Assembly (NCBI GenBank): GCA_001600355.1
Contig: BCJU01000001.1
Location: 269,178-333,177 of the forward strand
Direction of reading: 5' to 3'
DNA: 64,000 bases
Source: Meira nashicola
Lineage: Eukaryota > Basidiomycota > Exobasidiomycetes > Exobasidiales > Brachybasidiaceae
The notes under the pieces: model-generated
Databases searched by the model: none
What the model was told of the DNA's origin: nothing
The model's input: the letters and a program-made list of their open reading frames with translations, nothing else
Shown: piece after piece, positions 1 through 10,398 of the stretch
Layout: the number at the start of each line of letters is the position of its first letter
Position numbering within the stretch: position 1 is the first letter of the stretch
Program-made: the position numbers and the translations under genes

Positions 1-1271
1 GTTTGCGAGCAAAAGGAAGAGATATGTCCCAAATCACGCAAAAATTAAACTGTGCTTTAGCCTAAATGCAAGTGTTGCTTCCAAAGAAACGGCGCCGGTA
101 CGCTAGAATGTAACCAAATGTGTAAACGCGTGAGAGTCAGCGTATTACGCCTAAAACGAAGCAAAGCAAAAAAGACGTGGAGGCTTGTTCGTCGAAATAC
201 ACCCTGACTGTTTTCGTCTCGTTTGATTAACAGCAGCAGTAGCAGTAGGCAATATCCACGGTGACCACAATGCATATGAATATCGCATGATGTTCTACTA
301 CAAATCATCCTTCCCAAATATATCATTCCTTTCTGAGCGAAGTAGGTATCGATAATTGTCAACATAATTTAATTCCGCCAAATTATCGCCTCCTGCCACC
401 TCTCTACAATTGAAAGCGGTTAATATAGGCGCATTGATTGTGTTTTCTCAAATCCCGTTTCGAATCTTTCGAGTATATATTGTTTACGCAAAACACACAT
501 TTGGCGCATCAGACTGTACGTCCGGACGTACATCAGAAAAGCAATCATGATGTGATTTCATCCAATTCAAAGGAATAATTCACGTAAAAGTTTTCGCATT
601 AACTTTTGCCCTCTTACCGATGGATGAGTGAAATTACACAATTAATGCGTGCAATTTGTATGTTTTTAAATATACGGGACACGTCTACTGTGCCGATCAA
701 ATACAAAATACAGATTTTATTGACTTTGTACCCGTAGGGCTTGCTTTGATGGCAGTGTGTGTGCTTTCCTCCTTACGCGGAGGCAACTGAGATGAAAATT
801 AACGAACCGACGCAAGATTATCTATCTCCCTTCCTTTTCAGAACTTTTGTTCATCTCCTCCATATACACACGCACACAAAAGCACAATCATATCCCTTCC
901 CAAATCACCACTCAACTCGAAATCATTTGTCATTGCCGTATTGTTGATTCAACACAACAATTTGCATTTCATTCCCATTTTCGTATTATTTCCCATTTTC
1001 ACTATTTACCGCATTCATCCTCCGCTCAGTCAGCGTAATCAAGCTGATATCCGCCACAAATTTACTGCTGTATTCCTTCTTAGACTTGTTTATCTTTTGA
1101 AGGGAAACTTTGATAGATATACCTGCAGCGCTCTACATACGCAACCTTTACCCTTCTTTCCCATTGCACTGTGATTGGCAACTACTTCTGCCGAAAGCCA
1201 TTTCGCATTCTTTTGCTGATCCATCCGCGCAAATTCAAAAGCAATAGAACGCAATTGCTCTCGTCTACAAG
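1..1271. other. Intergenic region, upstream of the RRM gene
   Basis: No gene is recognised here. Open frames are short and of low complexity. The region holds a perfect 18-bp palindrome at 515-532 and one ACGCGT box at 126-131. From about 830 it becomes rich in C/T and A/C, as expected for a promoter and 5' leader of the RRM gene starting at 1272. Confidence 0.5.
515..532. repeat. Perfect 18-bp palindrome
   Basis: TGTACGTCCGGACGTACA reads the same on both strands with no spacer. It lies about 740 bp upstream of the RRM gene. It could be a dimeric transcription-factor site. By chance about 0.25 such palindromes are expected in a window of this size, so function is unproven. Confidence 0.6.
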
Positions 1272-3233
1272 ATGAATTCATTGTACGACTCCGCTCGATC
1301 TTCTCGCTCCAGATGGATCACCGTGTCAAACTTACCACGCGAGGCCAACGAAAATTGGTTGAAGATGCTCTTTGCACCAGCAGGTATCGTTGAATCGGTT
1401 CACTTCTCTATGGAGGATTGCGGTGGTGTTGCATGCCTTCTCTTTGCTGATACTGATTCAGCCAATGATGCATTGAAATTCAATGGCTTCAATGCTTTGG
1501 GAATCAACATAGACGTCCGTGCTCGTGCAGATGCACCTGATTCGTATCAATCCAATGGTCAAAAGCCTAATTCATTGACTGTTACTCGTTCAAACAACCT
1601 TCCTACACTTCAAAATCATTTCTCTGGTCCATTTGATCGCAATAATAACCAAAACAAGATTGTGGCCAACAACAATTACCCGATGGAATCAAGTCCAACA
1701 CACAAGAATCTTTATGTGTTGAATTTGCCTCTTGATGCAACTCCCGATCAATTGACTGCTCTGTTTGCTTCGTACGGCAATGTCGTCCATTGCGTGATCC
1801 TAGCAATGCTCGATGCCCAAGCTCGTCGCAGAGGATTTATCGATATGTCATCGCCAAAGGAAGCAAAGGAAGCCATTGAAGGTCTGAATGGATTCGTCTG
1901 GCATGGTTACGCAATCGAAGTATCGTATGCGATCGTGCAGCGCAGCGGAGGTCCATTTGATCAAAATGCAGGTCGTCCTGTCATTAAACGTAATGTACCT
2001 CGCAATCGTTTCAATACCGGTCCAAGACGTATTCCTAGCGATTCAGCTATCAATCCTAGCGTGATGGCAAGTTTGACCCAACATTTCTCCCAACAATTGA
2101 ACCTTGGGCAAAATCACACAATCGGAACACCGCATACACTGCCGAACACCGTAACAGAACAACACAATGGCGGTGCAGTGATTGATCCTTACACGATCTT
2201 CATCGCTGGTATGGATCCTGCTGCCATCATTGACGATGACGATTTCCGTTCTGCTTTAGAACATTATGGTGCTATTACTGCTGCCACATTGTGTCGCGAT
2301 GAAAATGGTACTTCGCGCGGTTTCGGTATTGTCACTTTTGCAACTCAGCAAGCCGCAACAAATGTTTGTGAATCAGTCAATGGCAAGGTTATCGAAGGTC
2401 GTCGATTGACTGCACATAAGTACATGTATCAACAACCCAGCGTTCAAGGAGTTATTAACCCATTCTTGCAAGCAACAAATTCATTGCCACGTCGAGACGT
2501 GCTTAATGCTAATGGTGCAGGACCGGTGATGCCAGTGCGTTTCAACAATCGCGGTTCGCTTCCCACTCCTTCTTGGTCAGCTGGTAACCGATTGAGTCAA
2601 GGACCAGTCGGATCTATTGGTATGCAACCTTCCCAGTTGCCATCACACAATTGGCCAATCCGTGAAAGTCCTCCAGACTTCTTCAAACTCAATACTGTTA
2701 GTCGTCCTATTGAGATCAAACCAGATCCAGAGAATGCAAAAAAGCTTGCAGAAGCATTTGTGCCAACGGCAAAAGGTATTGCAACCCATCAAGACCAAAA
2801 ATCTTCAGAGCCGACGATTAAGCAAGCTTCCGCTGGTGTTGGAGAACATCCAGTCATCTCTCGTACGCCCATCACCTCAAACAGTCCATGGAGTTCATCA
2901 ACAGTTGCTTCTACCAACAGCTTAGGCTTGGACGCTTTGAGTCCGCAAAGCACGATTTCGATGGGCAGCACAGCTTTGCAAACGCCTGAATCGATTCGTG
3001 ATCGAGATACTGCGGGAATTTGGGCAAACACTCACGGAAGTGCTGTTGGAAACCGTATTACGTGGAATACAAACAAGCACGCAAATCTTGCTGGTTCTGC
3101 AATCCTTTCTTTGCAAAGTGACGTCGTCGAGAAGAATAACAATCGACCCTCGATGGCAATGATGGCACCTGTTGGCCATGAAAAAACTTCTAGCCCGATG
3201 CGCATCATGCACGCAACCAATAACGCTCAATGA
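1272..3233 (+). CDS. RNA-binding protein with three RRM domains
   Basis: A 653-residue intronless protein starting at the ATG at 1272. Three RNA recognition motifs are visible. RRM1 is about residues 15-85 (RNP2-like WITVSNL, degenerate RNP1-like GVACLLFA). RRM2 is about 145-220 (LYVLNL and RRGFIDMS). RRM3 is about 307-384 (IFIAGM and a canonical SRGFGIVTF). RRM1 and RRM2 lack the usual aromatic RNP1 pair, so RRM3 is the best candidate for RNA contact. The linkers and the C-terminal third are rich in N, S, P and Q and look disordered. This architecture fits a cytoplasmic or shuttling mRNA-binding protein. I do not recognise a specific orthologue. Confidence 0.85.
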   Translation: MNSLYDSARSSRSRWITVSNLPREANENWLKMLFAPAGIVESVHFSMEDCGGVACLLFADTDSANDALKFNGFNALGINIDVRARADAPDSYQSNGQKPNSLTVTRSNNLPTLQNHFSGPFDRNNNQNKIVANNNYPMESSPTHKNLYVLNLPLDATPDQLTALFASYGNVVHCVILAMLDAQARRRGFIDMSSPKEAKEAIEGLNGFVWHGYAIEVSYAIVQRSGGPFDQNAGRPVIKRNVPRNRFNTGPRRIPSDSAINPSVMASLTQHFSQQLNLGQNHTIGTPHTLPNTVTEQHNGGAVIDPYTIFIAGMDPAAIIDDDDFRSALEHYGAITAATLCRDENGTSRGFGIVTFATQQAATNVCESVNGKVIEGRRLTAHKYMYQQPSVQGVINPFLQATNSLPRRDVLNANGAGPVMPVRFNNRGSLPTPSWSAGNRLSQGPVGSIGMQPSQLPSHNWPIRESPPDFFKLNTVSRPIEIKPDPENAKKLAEAFVPTAKGIATHQDQKSSEPTIKQASAGVGEHPVISRTPITSNSPWSSSTVASTNSLGLDALSPQSTISMGSTALQTPESIRDRDTAGIWANTHGSAVGNRITWNTNKHANLAGSAILSLQSDVVEKNNNRPSMAMMAPVGHEKTSSPMRIMHATNNAQ

Positions 3234-4418
3234 GCATTTCACATTTCTCAATAATATCATCCGTCGTGCACACCTCCTCTCCTCAATACTGCTGTATCAG
3301 TTGCTCGGTCAAGTTTCTTTTCTTTTTGTTCACTCCACTTATATTGCACACGCATATGAAGCATCTTTCTTTTCATCAACGGAACTTTTATTTTTTCGTT
3401 GCCGATTGCTCAACGATTGCTGTGCCGGTTTTGTTTCTATTTCGTACAATTCATATCCTAATGACTTTAGCTTCGCTTTCATCACCATCACCCCAACACT
3501 TACTCTTCACTTCCGTATTCATTCCAATGCGAGACCTTCCTTCCCCTCTGCTTGAAAAGAGTGTGTGCATATGCACCCCGCTTATTTAGTGTGTATATGT
3601 TGTGTACTAGCCAGACCTGCATGTGCTTATTGATAAAACCGCAGCTCATCCAATAATGCCAAGCTGGATATTACACCTTGGCAATATGACGGAATTGAAG
3701 CCCGTTTGTCCGTCGGGTTGATCATCAGGAAGAGAGTGGCCTTTTAAATACCATTCCGAGAAGGACGACCAGTTGATTGTTCAGCGGGTAATAATAGGAG
3801 CGGGTACCTTATCTCTTCCCGTCGAGATTTAATCTACGTTAATTGGCCGTGTTGGGAAATGTGGTAGAATGCCTTGGGGATTTGTTTATATTTTTAACAA
3901 CCTTTTGGCTGTGTAGCAGTACTACTTTTAATGCAGGCGCGCTGGGATCCGTGGAAATTAAGAAATATCTTTTGCGTGCATGGCTAAAAATAATGGCGTA
4001 AAATTCATTTAGCTTGCATACTCTGTTGCAGTGCTTTGGATTCCTTATCATTTAGAGAAAATTGTCAAGGCGAACAAGACGACTATAAGAAGTTTGAATA
4101 AGCTTGGGTAAAACCTGTCAAATAATCCAAACTATCTAAGCGAGACAGACTGATTACATGACTTGTAAGATACCCCACTTTCCCAGTAAAACGGCGTGTA
4201 TACCGAGGTACAAATTGACGAGCAAACTTGTGTTTAAGGTCTAGACAGTTTTAAAGAAAGACCATGTGAGTTTGATAACAGACGAATAATACTGCATTTT
4301 CGCTTATATTGTGGCGAAAAAGGTGTTTTAAGATTCAGGCTAAATGTACTCTTATTTTCGTTAGTCTGAATAAATCAGTCTAGGTTCTTTGTACCGATAT
4401 CATTTACCCATGAATGTC

Positions 4419-4436
4419 CACACACACACACACACA
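4419..4436 (+). repeat. (CA)9 microsatellite
   Basis: Nine CA dinucleotides in a row in the permease upstream region. Probably variable in length between isolates. Confidence 0.9.
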
Positions 4437-4702
4437 AGGTCATCTATTTCTCCTCCTTCAATATGTCTTGTGCCTGCATGATCCTTTTACCACAAACAGG
4501 CAATGTGCATCCGCCATGCGGCTATCTCTTACATTTTGTACGATTATGTTTGCTTGTTTGACAGATGCAGTCCCCTTATCAATCCAATTAATATGTACGT
4601 AATGGAAGGAGTGCAGGATAGGGAAACGTATATATTATCCCCCCTCCTTCATTCCTGTTCCTCCTCTTTCCTTTTTTCACCCTTTACCCTGTGTGGTAGA
4701 AG

Positions 4703-4710
4703 TATAAAAT
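4703..4710 (+). promoter_or_regulatory. TATA-like element of the permease gene
   Basis: TATAAAAT lies 85 bp upstream of the chosen start codon at 4795, inside a pyrimidine-rich leader. Position and sequence fit a TATA box. No transcription start is known from the sequence alone. Confidence 0.45.
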
Positions 4711-4794
4711 AAAGGAGTGTATACTTCTTATCTCAAATTTTCTTCTCTTTTTTCTCTCTTCCAATCAAACACCAAAGGTGAACTAATCATCACC

Positions 4795-6555
4795 ATGGGC
4801 GCCATTGGAAAATTCTTCACCGACTTTTTGCCGGCTGAAGATATGGACAGAGATACAGCCGGTCATAGTGTTCAAAATTATGAAACAAACGATAAAGATG
4901 AAAAATCATCCAAAGATGGCGAACAAGAATACGAATCGGCAGCTTATGCAACCGAACAAGTGGGTAAACAAACTACTCCTGGCTCAAAAACTGCTTTGAA
5001 ACGTCGTTTAGGCTCTCGTCATATGCAAATGATCGCTTTCGGCGGTTCAATTGGTACAGGTTTATTCATTGGTTCGGGCGGAGTTTTAAGTTCTGGTGGT
5101 CCAGGTTGGTTATTGATCGATTTCATTTTGATCGGTATCATGTTGTATTGTGTCGTTATGTCTTTGGGTGAAATGGCTGCCGTTTTACCTATTTCTGGTT
5201 CTTTCGCATCTTATTCTACACGTTTCATTGATCCTGCTTGGGGTTTCGCAATGGGTTACAATTACTGGATGCAATGGTTTGTCGTTTTACCTTTGGAATT
5301 GGTCGCTGCTTCAATCGTTTTGGACTTTTGGCCGGGTTCAGAAAAAGTAACGAAAGGTGTTTATATTCTCATATTCATATTAGTCATCACGTTTATCAAC
5401 TTATTTGGTGTTCGTGGTTACGGTGAATGGGAATTCATTGCATCAATGATCAAAATTGTTACCGTTGTTGGATTCATCATTCTTGCAATTGTTATCGATT
5501 GCGGTGGTGCACCAAACGGTGAATATTTGGGCGCAAGAACATGGCATGATCCTGGAGCATTTAATAACGGATTCAAAGGTTTCGCTTCCGTCTTTGTTAC
5601 GGCCGCTTTCGCATTCGCTGGAACAGAATTGATCGGTTTAGCAGCTGCTGAAACCAGTAACCCACGCAAAGAAATTCCAAAGGCTGCCAAACAAATCATC
5701 TGGCGTATTATGATCTTTTACATCCTTTCTTTGTTCTTGATCACTTTAATCGTTCCATACACTGATCCACGTCTAACAAGCGGAGATAGTTCTTACGATG
5801 CACGCGCTTCACCTTTCGTTATCGCAATCGAAATTGGTCAAATTAAAGTCTTGCCAAGTATCATGAATGCCGTCATTTTGATCTCAGTTTTGTCAGTTGG
5901 TAACTCTGCTGTCTATGGTGCTTCTCGTACTTTGTGCGGTTTGGCACAAGCAAATCAAGCTCCCAAAATTTTCGCATACATTGATCGTCAAGGTCGTCCT
6001 TTGCCAGCTGTCATCTTATCTTTGTTGATGGGATGCTTGGCTTTCGTTATTTATGCTGCAGAATCTTCAACCGTCTTTAACTGGTTGTTGGCCTTGTCTG
6101 GTTTATCAACAATTTTCTCTTGGGGTTCATTGTGTGCTTGTCACATTCAATTTAGACGTGCTTGGAAGTACAACGGACATACATTGGAAGAATTACCATG
6201 GAAATCACCCGTTGGTCTTCCAGGTGCAATCTTTGGTCTTGGATTTAACATCTTGGTCGTCATTTTCCAATTCTACATTGCTGCTTTCCCCATCGGAGAA
6301 GGATCTGTTGAGGATGAATTGGCTACTCCACGCCAACGTGTAAATGCTTTCTTCTTGGCTTTCTTGGCTACACCTGTTGTATTGGTCTTTTACCTCTTTT
6401 GGAAGATTGTCAAGAGAACATCCTTTGTTCGTTTGGATGAGATGGATGTTACTACCGGACGTATGCAAGCTGTTCCATTGGAAGTCTTACGTCGTGAACG
6501 TGAAGAAGCACGTCAACAACCAATTTTCAAACGAATTCTCACTGCATTGTTCTAA
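4795..6555 (+). CDS. Amino-acid permease (APC superfamily, yeast GAP type)
   Basis: Plasma-membrane amino-acid/proton symporter of 586 residues. The start is the ATG at 4795, in a good context (ATCACCATGG). The open frame extends upstream only through non-ATG codons from a GTG at 4717. The family signature is clear: GGSIGTGLFIGSG opens the first membrane helix, followed by SLGEMAA and the long loop with FASYSTRFIDPAWGFA. About twelve hydrophobic segments follow. A charged hydrophilic N-terminal tail of about 75 residues and a short C-terminal tail face the cytosol, typical of permeases sorted by arrestin-Rsp5. Substrate specificity cannot be read from the sequence. An LDB19-type arrestin is encoded at 21.7-24.5 kb. 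Confidence 0.92.
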   Translation: MGAIGKFFTDFLPAEDMDRDTAGHSVQNYETNDKDEKSSKDGEQEYESAAYATEQVGKQTTPGSKTALKRRLGSRHMQMIAFGGSIGTGLFIGSGGVLSSGGPGWLLIDFILIGIMLYCVVMSLGEMAAVLPISGSFASYSTRFIDPAWGFAMGYNYWMQWFVVLPLELVAASIVLDFWPGSEKVTKGVYILIFILVITFINLFGVRGYGEWEFIASMIKIVTVVGFIILAIVIDCGGAPNGEYLGARTWHDPGAFNNGFKGFASVFVTAAFAFAGTELIGLAAAETSNPRKEIPKAAKQIIWRIMIFYILSLFLITLIVPYTDPRLTSGDSSYDARASPFVIAIEIGQIKVLPSIMNAVILISVLSVGNSAVYGASRTLCGLAQANQAPKIFAYIDRQGRPLPAVILSLLMGCLAFVIYAAESSTVFNWLLALSGLSTIFSWGSLCACHIQFRRAWKYNGHTLEELPWKSPVGLPGAIFGLGFNILVVIFQFYIAAFPIGEGSVEDELATPRQRVNAFFLAFLATPVVLVFYLFWKIVKRTSFVRLDEMDVTTGRMQAVPLEVLRREREEARQQPIFKRILTALF

Positions 6556-7008
6556 ATTCAATTTGTGTACATTTTCCATCATACCTTCTCCCTTTGTAGA
6601 CTTTCTCTGCAGTGAAATCTTTTTTGGAAATCATCTCATGTATTCGTGCTTTTGCAATATATATTTTGCACTTTTTGGCTATGCTAATTTGACTGCGGGC
6701 AGAGTGCAAAAAAGGGTGATTATATATATGTAATCGTGATTATTGAAACTGAAAGATTTGGCTTACATGAATCGGTGTATAAAGCGTACAATACAAGCGA
6801 GATGGCGAATGAGAATTGAAGCGGGGGGTGAATTCAATGAAAGGTGTGCTTGGTTGTTTGAAGCAGATACGATAAATTTAATTGCCTTGGACCATGAACG
6901 AATTCGACAGAGGGTGCCATTGTATGATGGATTGCAAACCAAACAACATCACATGTGAATCAAGTTGGACGAGATATCATATCTCACAATCATCTTTGTA
7001 GTACATAT
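6556..7008. other. Convergent intergenic region
   Basis: Lies between the 3' ends of the permease and the SUMO gene. AT-rich, with no supported gene. One open frame at 6743-6958 lacks an ATG at its start and resembles nothing known to me. Confidence 0.5.
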
Positions 7009-7534
7009 TTAATTACCTCCCAATTGTTCCACCATTGCATCAATTTCATCTTGATCTTCCAATCCGAGCTGAAGGGTTTGAGGGATGAGGGGATAATGTA
7101 AGTATACATTTCAATCTTTTCACATTCAAACACTGTTTAAACTCACTGTATCAGCCGTATCATCATCACCAATTCTTGTACCATCAGCAGTGATAAAACG
7201 AACTGCATTTTCTGGTTTACCCATTCGTTCTGCATATGCACGTTTCAATTTGGATAAACGAGTATGTTTTTTAACTTTGAAGAAAACTTCATTTCCATCT
7301 GCATCTTTAACTTTGATGTTTAATTGTTCAGTGCTGATGGATTGAAGAAAAAGGAGGGGAGAAGAAGATTTTGTCAGTAATTTGTTGAACAAGTAGTCTT
7401 GATTAGGGTAGTACAAGTGGCGAATCATCCAAGCAATCACACCCTTTCACTCGCTCGCTCTCTTGCAAGTTTATCTTTTTGCCTTTTCATTATACTCACC
7501 CTTCTGGCTTTGGAACAGGTTCTTGATCAGACAT
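7009..7534 (-). CDS. SMT3: SUMO, ubiquitin-like modifier (three exons)
   Basis: Small ubiquitin-like modifier attached to lysines of nuclear and other proteins. I reconstruct three exons on the minus strand: 7534-7500, 7333-7147 and 7068-7009. They are joined by GT-AG introns of 166 and 78 nt (donors GTGAGT twice, acceptors CATCAG and CTTCAG). The phases match and give 93 residues. The beta-grasp core contains the conserved segments LNIKVKDADGNEVFFKVK and FITADGTRIGDDDTADTLGL. The C terminus is EQLGGN, so a Ulp1-type protease would remove a single Asn to expose Gly-Gly. The N-terminal tail is short (about 12 residues) and I see no PsiKxE acceptor in it. Two ACGCGT boxes lie upstream. Confidence 0.93.
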
Positions 7535-8046
7535 TTTTTGTGATTTAAAGGTTGCTTTGATAGAGACAGAGAGAGAAGTGTAGTTGAGATTTGTGATGAA
7601 AGTTGTGGACAAATTGTGTGAATGATTTGTAGATTTTTGATTAGGAACATGCAATCGTGCATCGCACGCACAATTACACACACCCAGACACACATTCTCC
7701 CTCTGCAGTTAAATTGACAGGGCATGTTTGTGTATGTATATACGCGGCTTTTATTCTCTAAACGCGTGCGGGCGGGCGGGTTCTTGCTCTGCTCAGCACA
7801 AGCACAAGCAAGGCATACAAATATGCCCTAATGTCAAATTGTCGGCGCACGCACGCGTAAAACACGGTTGCGTACTTCAACTTGCCGTCATTCATCATTT
7901 AAAGGCTCCGCACGTGGATCCTATCATGAGTCCAATCATAGGTATACAATAGCATTTGCATATGAGAAAAAGAGGTATCATAAAAGTACAATAACGAAAA
8001 GAGCAGATGCAAAAGGTATTGGTAGCAAAAGTGAAATAAATTACGA
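7535..8046. other. SUMO gene upstream region
   Basis: No gene is seen. The region is CA/CG-rich around 7660-7870 and contains two ACGCGT boxes (7762-7767 and 7853-7858). It also holds the 3' flank of the next minus-strand gene. Confidence 0.5.
7762..7858 (-). promoter_or_regulatory. Two MCB-type (ACGCGT) boxes upstream of SUMO
   Basis: ACGCGT occurs at 7762-7767 and 7853-7858, about 230 and 320 bp upstream of the SUMO start codon. In ascomycete yeasts this is the MBF site driving G1/S transcription. Use of the same code in this fungus is inference. Confidence 0.35.
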
Positions 8047-10398
8047 TCAAGATGGAATCATACCTCCGATTGGAACTGTATTGACACCATATAATCCTAA
8101 AGAATAGGCCAATTTGGCAAACGTAAATCGAATAGGCTGCCAGATTGTTTTGTATTGCCAAGCGGTTTTAAAAATCCATCTGAATGTGCTAATCCAATCA
8201 TTTAACAATTCATCTCGATCTCCTACTGCCAATCGACCAAGATCAGGTAAAATTCCCCATTTACTGAATAAAGGCGCAAATAGAGAAGATTTTGATTGTG
8301 TTTCAAACAACAATATATCTTCAATCCCGCCCAAATAACCATAATGCATCGTCAAATACATCTCTTCCGCTTTAGCTTGCGCAGCTGCGTTCATCAAGAT
8401 TGCCAGACCGAATTGAACAATGCAAAATCCAATCAAACAAAGTCCAATTTTGAAATTAGAGGTTGTTTTGGGTGGAGCACTATTGGATGAATTGCTCATA
8501 CCTGTGTATGATCGTGCAATCCTGTTGAGTCTTTCACGAGCTTCATCTAATTGCCGAACATACTCTTCATCTTTGCTAGAGTCCGTCAATTCTGTAATGC
8601 TCAAATTGAGAGTGTTTGTTTTCTCGGGTTCGCTTTTGATGGTGTCATCTGGAGGTAGTTGAAGGATCGATGTTAAATCCTTCTTTTCCTCCCTGTCTTT
8701 CAAGAATTTATTCAATTGTTCCAATGTAAGTCTCAGAGAATCATCACCAATGGAAGATGCATTCATCGTACTGTTGGTTTGCGAATCTCGCTTCTTACGA
8801 GGTGGTGTTGATTGCAAAGGCACGTCTGTTACACGAGAATTTTCTGAACCTTCAGTCACTTCTTCCACAATTTCATCTGGTATTCGAATCGTTGGTATGC
8901 TATCCTCTGCGTTGTAATTGTCAAACGATCCTCCTTCTTCCTCTTCTTCACTTTCCTCCGTAACAGGAGTAAAAGTTGTAATGAATTCGGGCTTAGGGCT
9001 GAAAGACACCCTTCGTTTGCTTTGTGAAACTGGAAAATCTTCATTTGTTTTCCCTGCGGCTAATACTTCATCTTCTTCTTCCTGCAAGAGTGAGAATTGA
9101 CCAGGTGAATTTGGTAAATCAGGATCGGGTGAATAAAGTTCTTTCTTCACTTTAGCTGCCGTCTTGGCTGCATTGAGACTTGGAACACGAGCTGATAAAC
9201 TCAAAACTTGTGAAACGCCTCCTTCGCCATGTGTTCCACGCCTATGACGATTTCGTCTAGGAGATGAAGAACTTTGATTGTTATCTTGTGGTGAGAAAGT
9301 GTTCAGATTGGGTGAAAGCAATTGAGGACTGGCTGTTGGGCTAATTCGATTGGGAAACGTCCAACTGTGTACTGAATCAACAGAAGATGCAGGAGAGGCG
9401 TTAAGAGGTGAAGAAGAGTATTGCTCTTCGGCTTTGATGGCTGATCCGTTCATTTTGCCATCCTGTGCGAACGCTGGTGCCAGACCTAGACTAGGTATTG
9501 TGATCGATGGTGTAGAATTCTCATTTTCGCGTGTTTCTTCAATCATATTTGCCGCTCTTACAGCCGCTAATTTGGCGGCATTTGTCGATCGAGCGAATGC
9601 ATGGGCAGGATGTAGATGGCCATTTGCATGATGTATCTCATCCATTTCTCCATCTTCGTTCTGCAAAAGGCTCATTCTCAAATCTAATGAAACATCTCGA
9701 GTGGAAGGCGGAGAAACGGCCAAGATTGGGGAAGTGTAAGGCGGCATTTGCATCTCATCTCCGTTTTCGATCATATCTTTTGCGTTTGGATTGTTTGAGC
9801 TACTACTTATCAACCTTGCTAGCATTTCTGAATCTTCTTGTTTGCGTAACCTTTCAACTCTTCTTCTTTGTCTTGCTTGTTCTTTTCTCACTCTTTCCGA
9901 TTCTCTTCTCTCTTCTTCTTCACGTAAAAGTCTTTCATAAACATTACTTATCGATTTGCGCGCTGCTGATTGAGTACCATTATAGGTACTTGTTGAAGCC
10001 TTGAGAGATTTGGATGGGCTATATCGCAAAGGCTGTTTTTGAGGTGGTGATGAAAAGGGAAAAGCACCTATAATTTCATCATCATCCATCGTTTTATCAA
10101 TCGGATCGGAAGCGACAGAACGAGTTGGTAAAGTACTTTGACCTGGTTGAGTTGTTGAAACAGATGCATGATCATCCAAAGAAGATGTTCTCGTATGAAC
10201 TGATTGTTGTTGTAAAATCTTTCGATTTCTTGCAAGAAAAAGACGTCTTGTATACGAATTATCTTCTTCTCTTTTTTGCGGTGTTTCATCACTCATTTCT
10301 TGTTCTTCTTCACTTCCACTTTGTATCATCATACATCCGCATAATCCTCCATCAGTCTCTTGATCGCTACAACGATGATCATCGGGATATAAATTCAT
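8047..10398 (-). CDS. Unknown protein with basic coiled coil and one C-terminal membrane segment
   Basis: I do not recognise this 783-residue protein. It starts at the ATG at 10398. Residues 1-640 are Ser/Pro/Glu-rich and look disordered, with many SP/TP sites. They include a highly charged R/E-rich helix (EEEERRESERVRKEQARQ) around residue 160-200. A hydrophobic stretch at about residues 649-670 (GLCLIGFCIVQFGLAIL) is a clear single membrane span. After it come about 110 aromatic-rich residues with few charges. This layout, a long phosphorylatable N-terminal arm and a C-terminal anchor, is seen in nuclear-envelope and spindle-pole proteins, but that is only a guess. Two ACGCGT boxes about 105-120 bp upstream suggest G1/S expression. 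Confidence 0.75.
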   Translation of the reverse strand: MNLYPDDHRCSDQETDGGLCGCMMIQSGSEEEQEMSDETPQKREEDNSYTRRLFLARNRKILQQQSVHTRTSSLDDHASVSTTQPGQSTLPTRSVASDPIDKTMDDDEIIGAFPFSSPPQKQPLRYSPSKSLKASTSTYNGTQSAARKSISNVYERLLREEEERRESERVRKEQARQRRRVERLRKQEDSEMLARLISSSSNNPNAKDMIENGDEMQMPPYTSPILAVSPPSTRDVSLDLRMSLLQNEDGEMDEIHHANGHLHPAHAFARSTNAAKLAAVRAANMIEETRENENSTPSITIPSLGLAPAFAQDGKMNGSAIKAEEQYSSSPLNASPASSVDSVHSWTFPNRISPTASPQLLSPNLNTFSPQDNNQSSSSPRRNRHRRGTHGEGGVSQVLSLSARVPSLNAAKTAAKVKKELYSPDPDLPNSPGQFSLLQEEEDEVLAAGKTNEDFPVSQSKRRVSFSPKPEFITTFTPVTEESEEEEEGGSFDNYNAEDSIPTIRIPDEIVEEVTEGSENSRVTDVPLQSTPPRKKRDSQTNSTMNASSIGDDSLRLTLEQLNKFLKDREEKKDLTSILQLPPDDTIKSEPEKTNTLNLSITELTDSSKDEEYVRQLDEARERLNRIARSYTGMSNSSNSAPPKTTSNFKIGLCLIGFCIVQFGLAILMNAAAQAKAEEMYLTMHYGYLGGIEDILLFETQSKSSLFAPLFSKWGILPDLGRLAVGDRDELLNDWISTFRWIFKTAWQYKTIWQPIRFTFAKLAYSLGLYGVNTVPIGGMIPS

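Larger units (their letters stand above)
3234..4794. other. Long intergenic region before the amino-acid permease
   Basis: About 1.5 kb with no recognisable gene. The first 350 bp are C/T-rich with short overlapping open frames of low complexity. A (CA)9 microsatellite lies at 4419-4436. The last 170 bp are strongly pyrimidine-rich and hold a TATA-like element. The length suits a regulated nutrient-permease promoter, though I see no specific operator. Confidence 0.5.

Noticed and set aside
57..365. 102-codon minus-strand open frame with a poly-Leu run
   Set aside because: The Leu run comes from a CAG/TAG-type simple repeat. No family resemblance and no neighbouring exons.
3172..3589. Overlapping open frames after the three-RRM gene
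   Set aside because: They read C/T-rich flanking DNA as Ser/Phe/Leu-rich strings and partly overlap the end of the RRM gene.
6743..6958. 71-codon plus-strand frame
   Set aside because: It starts at TTG and has no homologous features. It lies in the 3' flank of two convergent genes.
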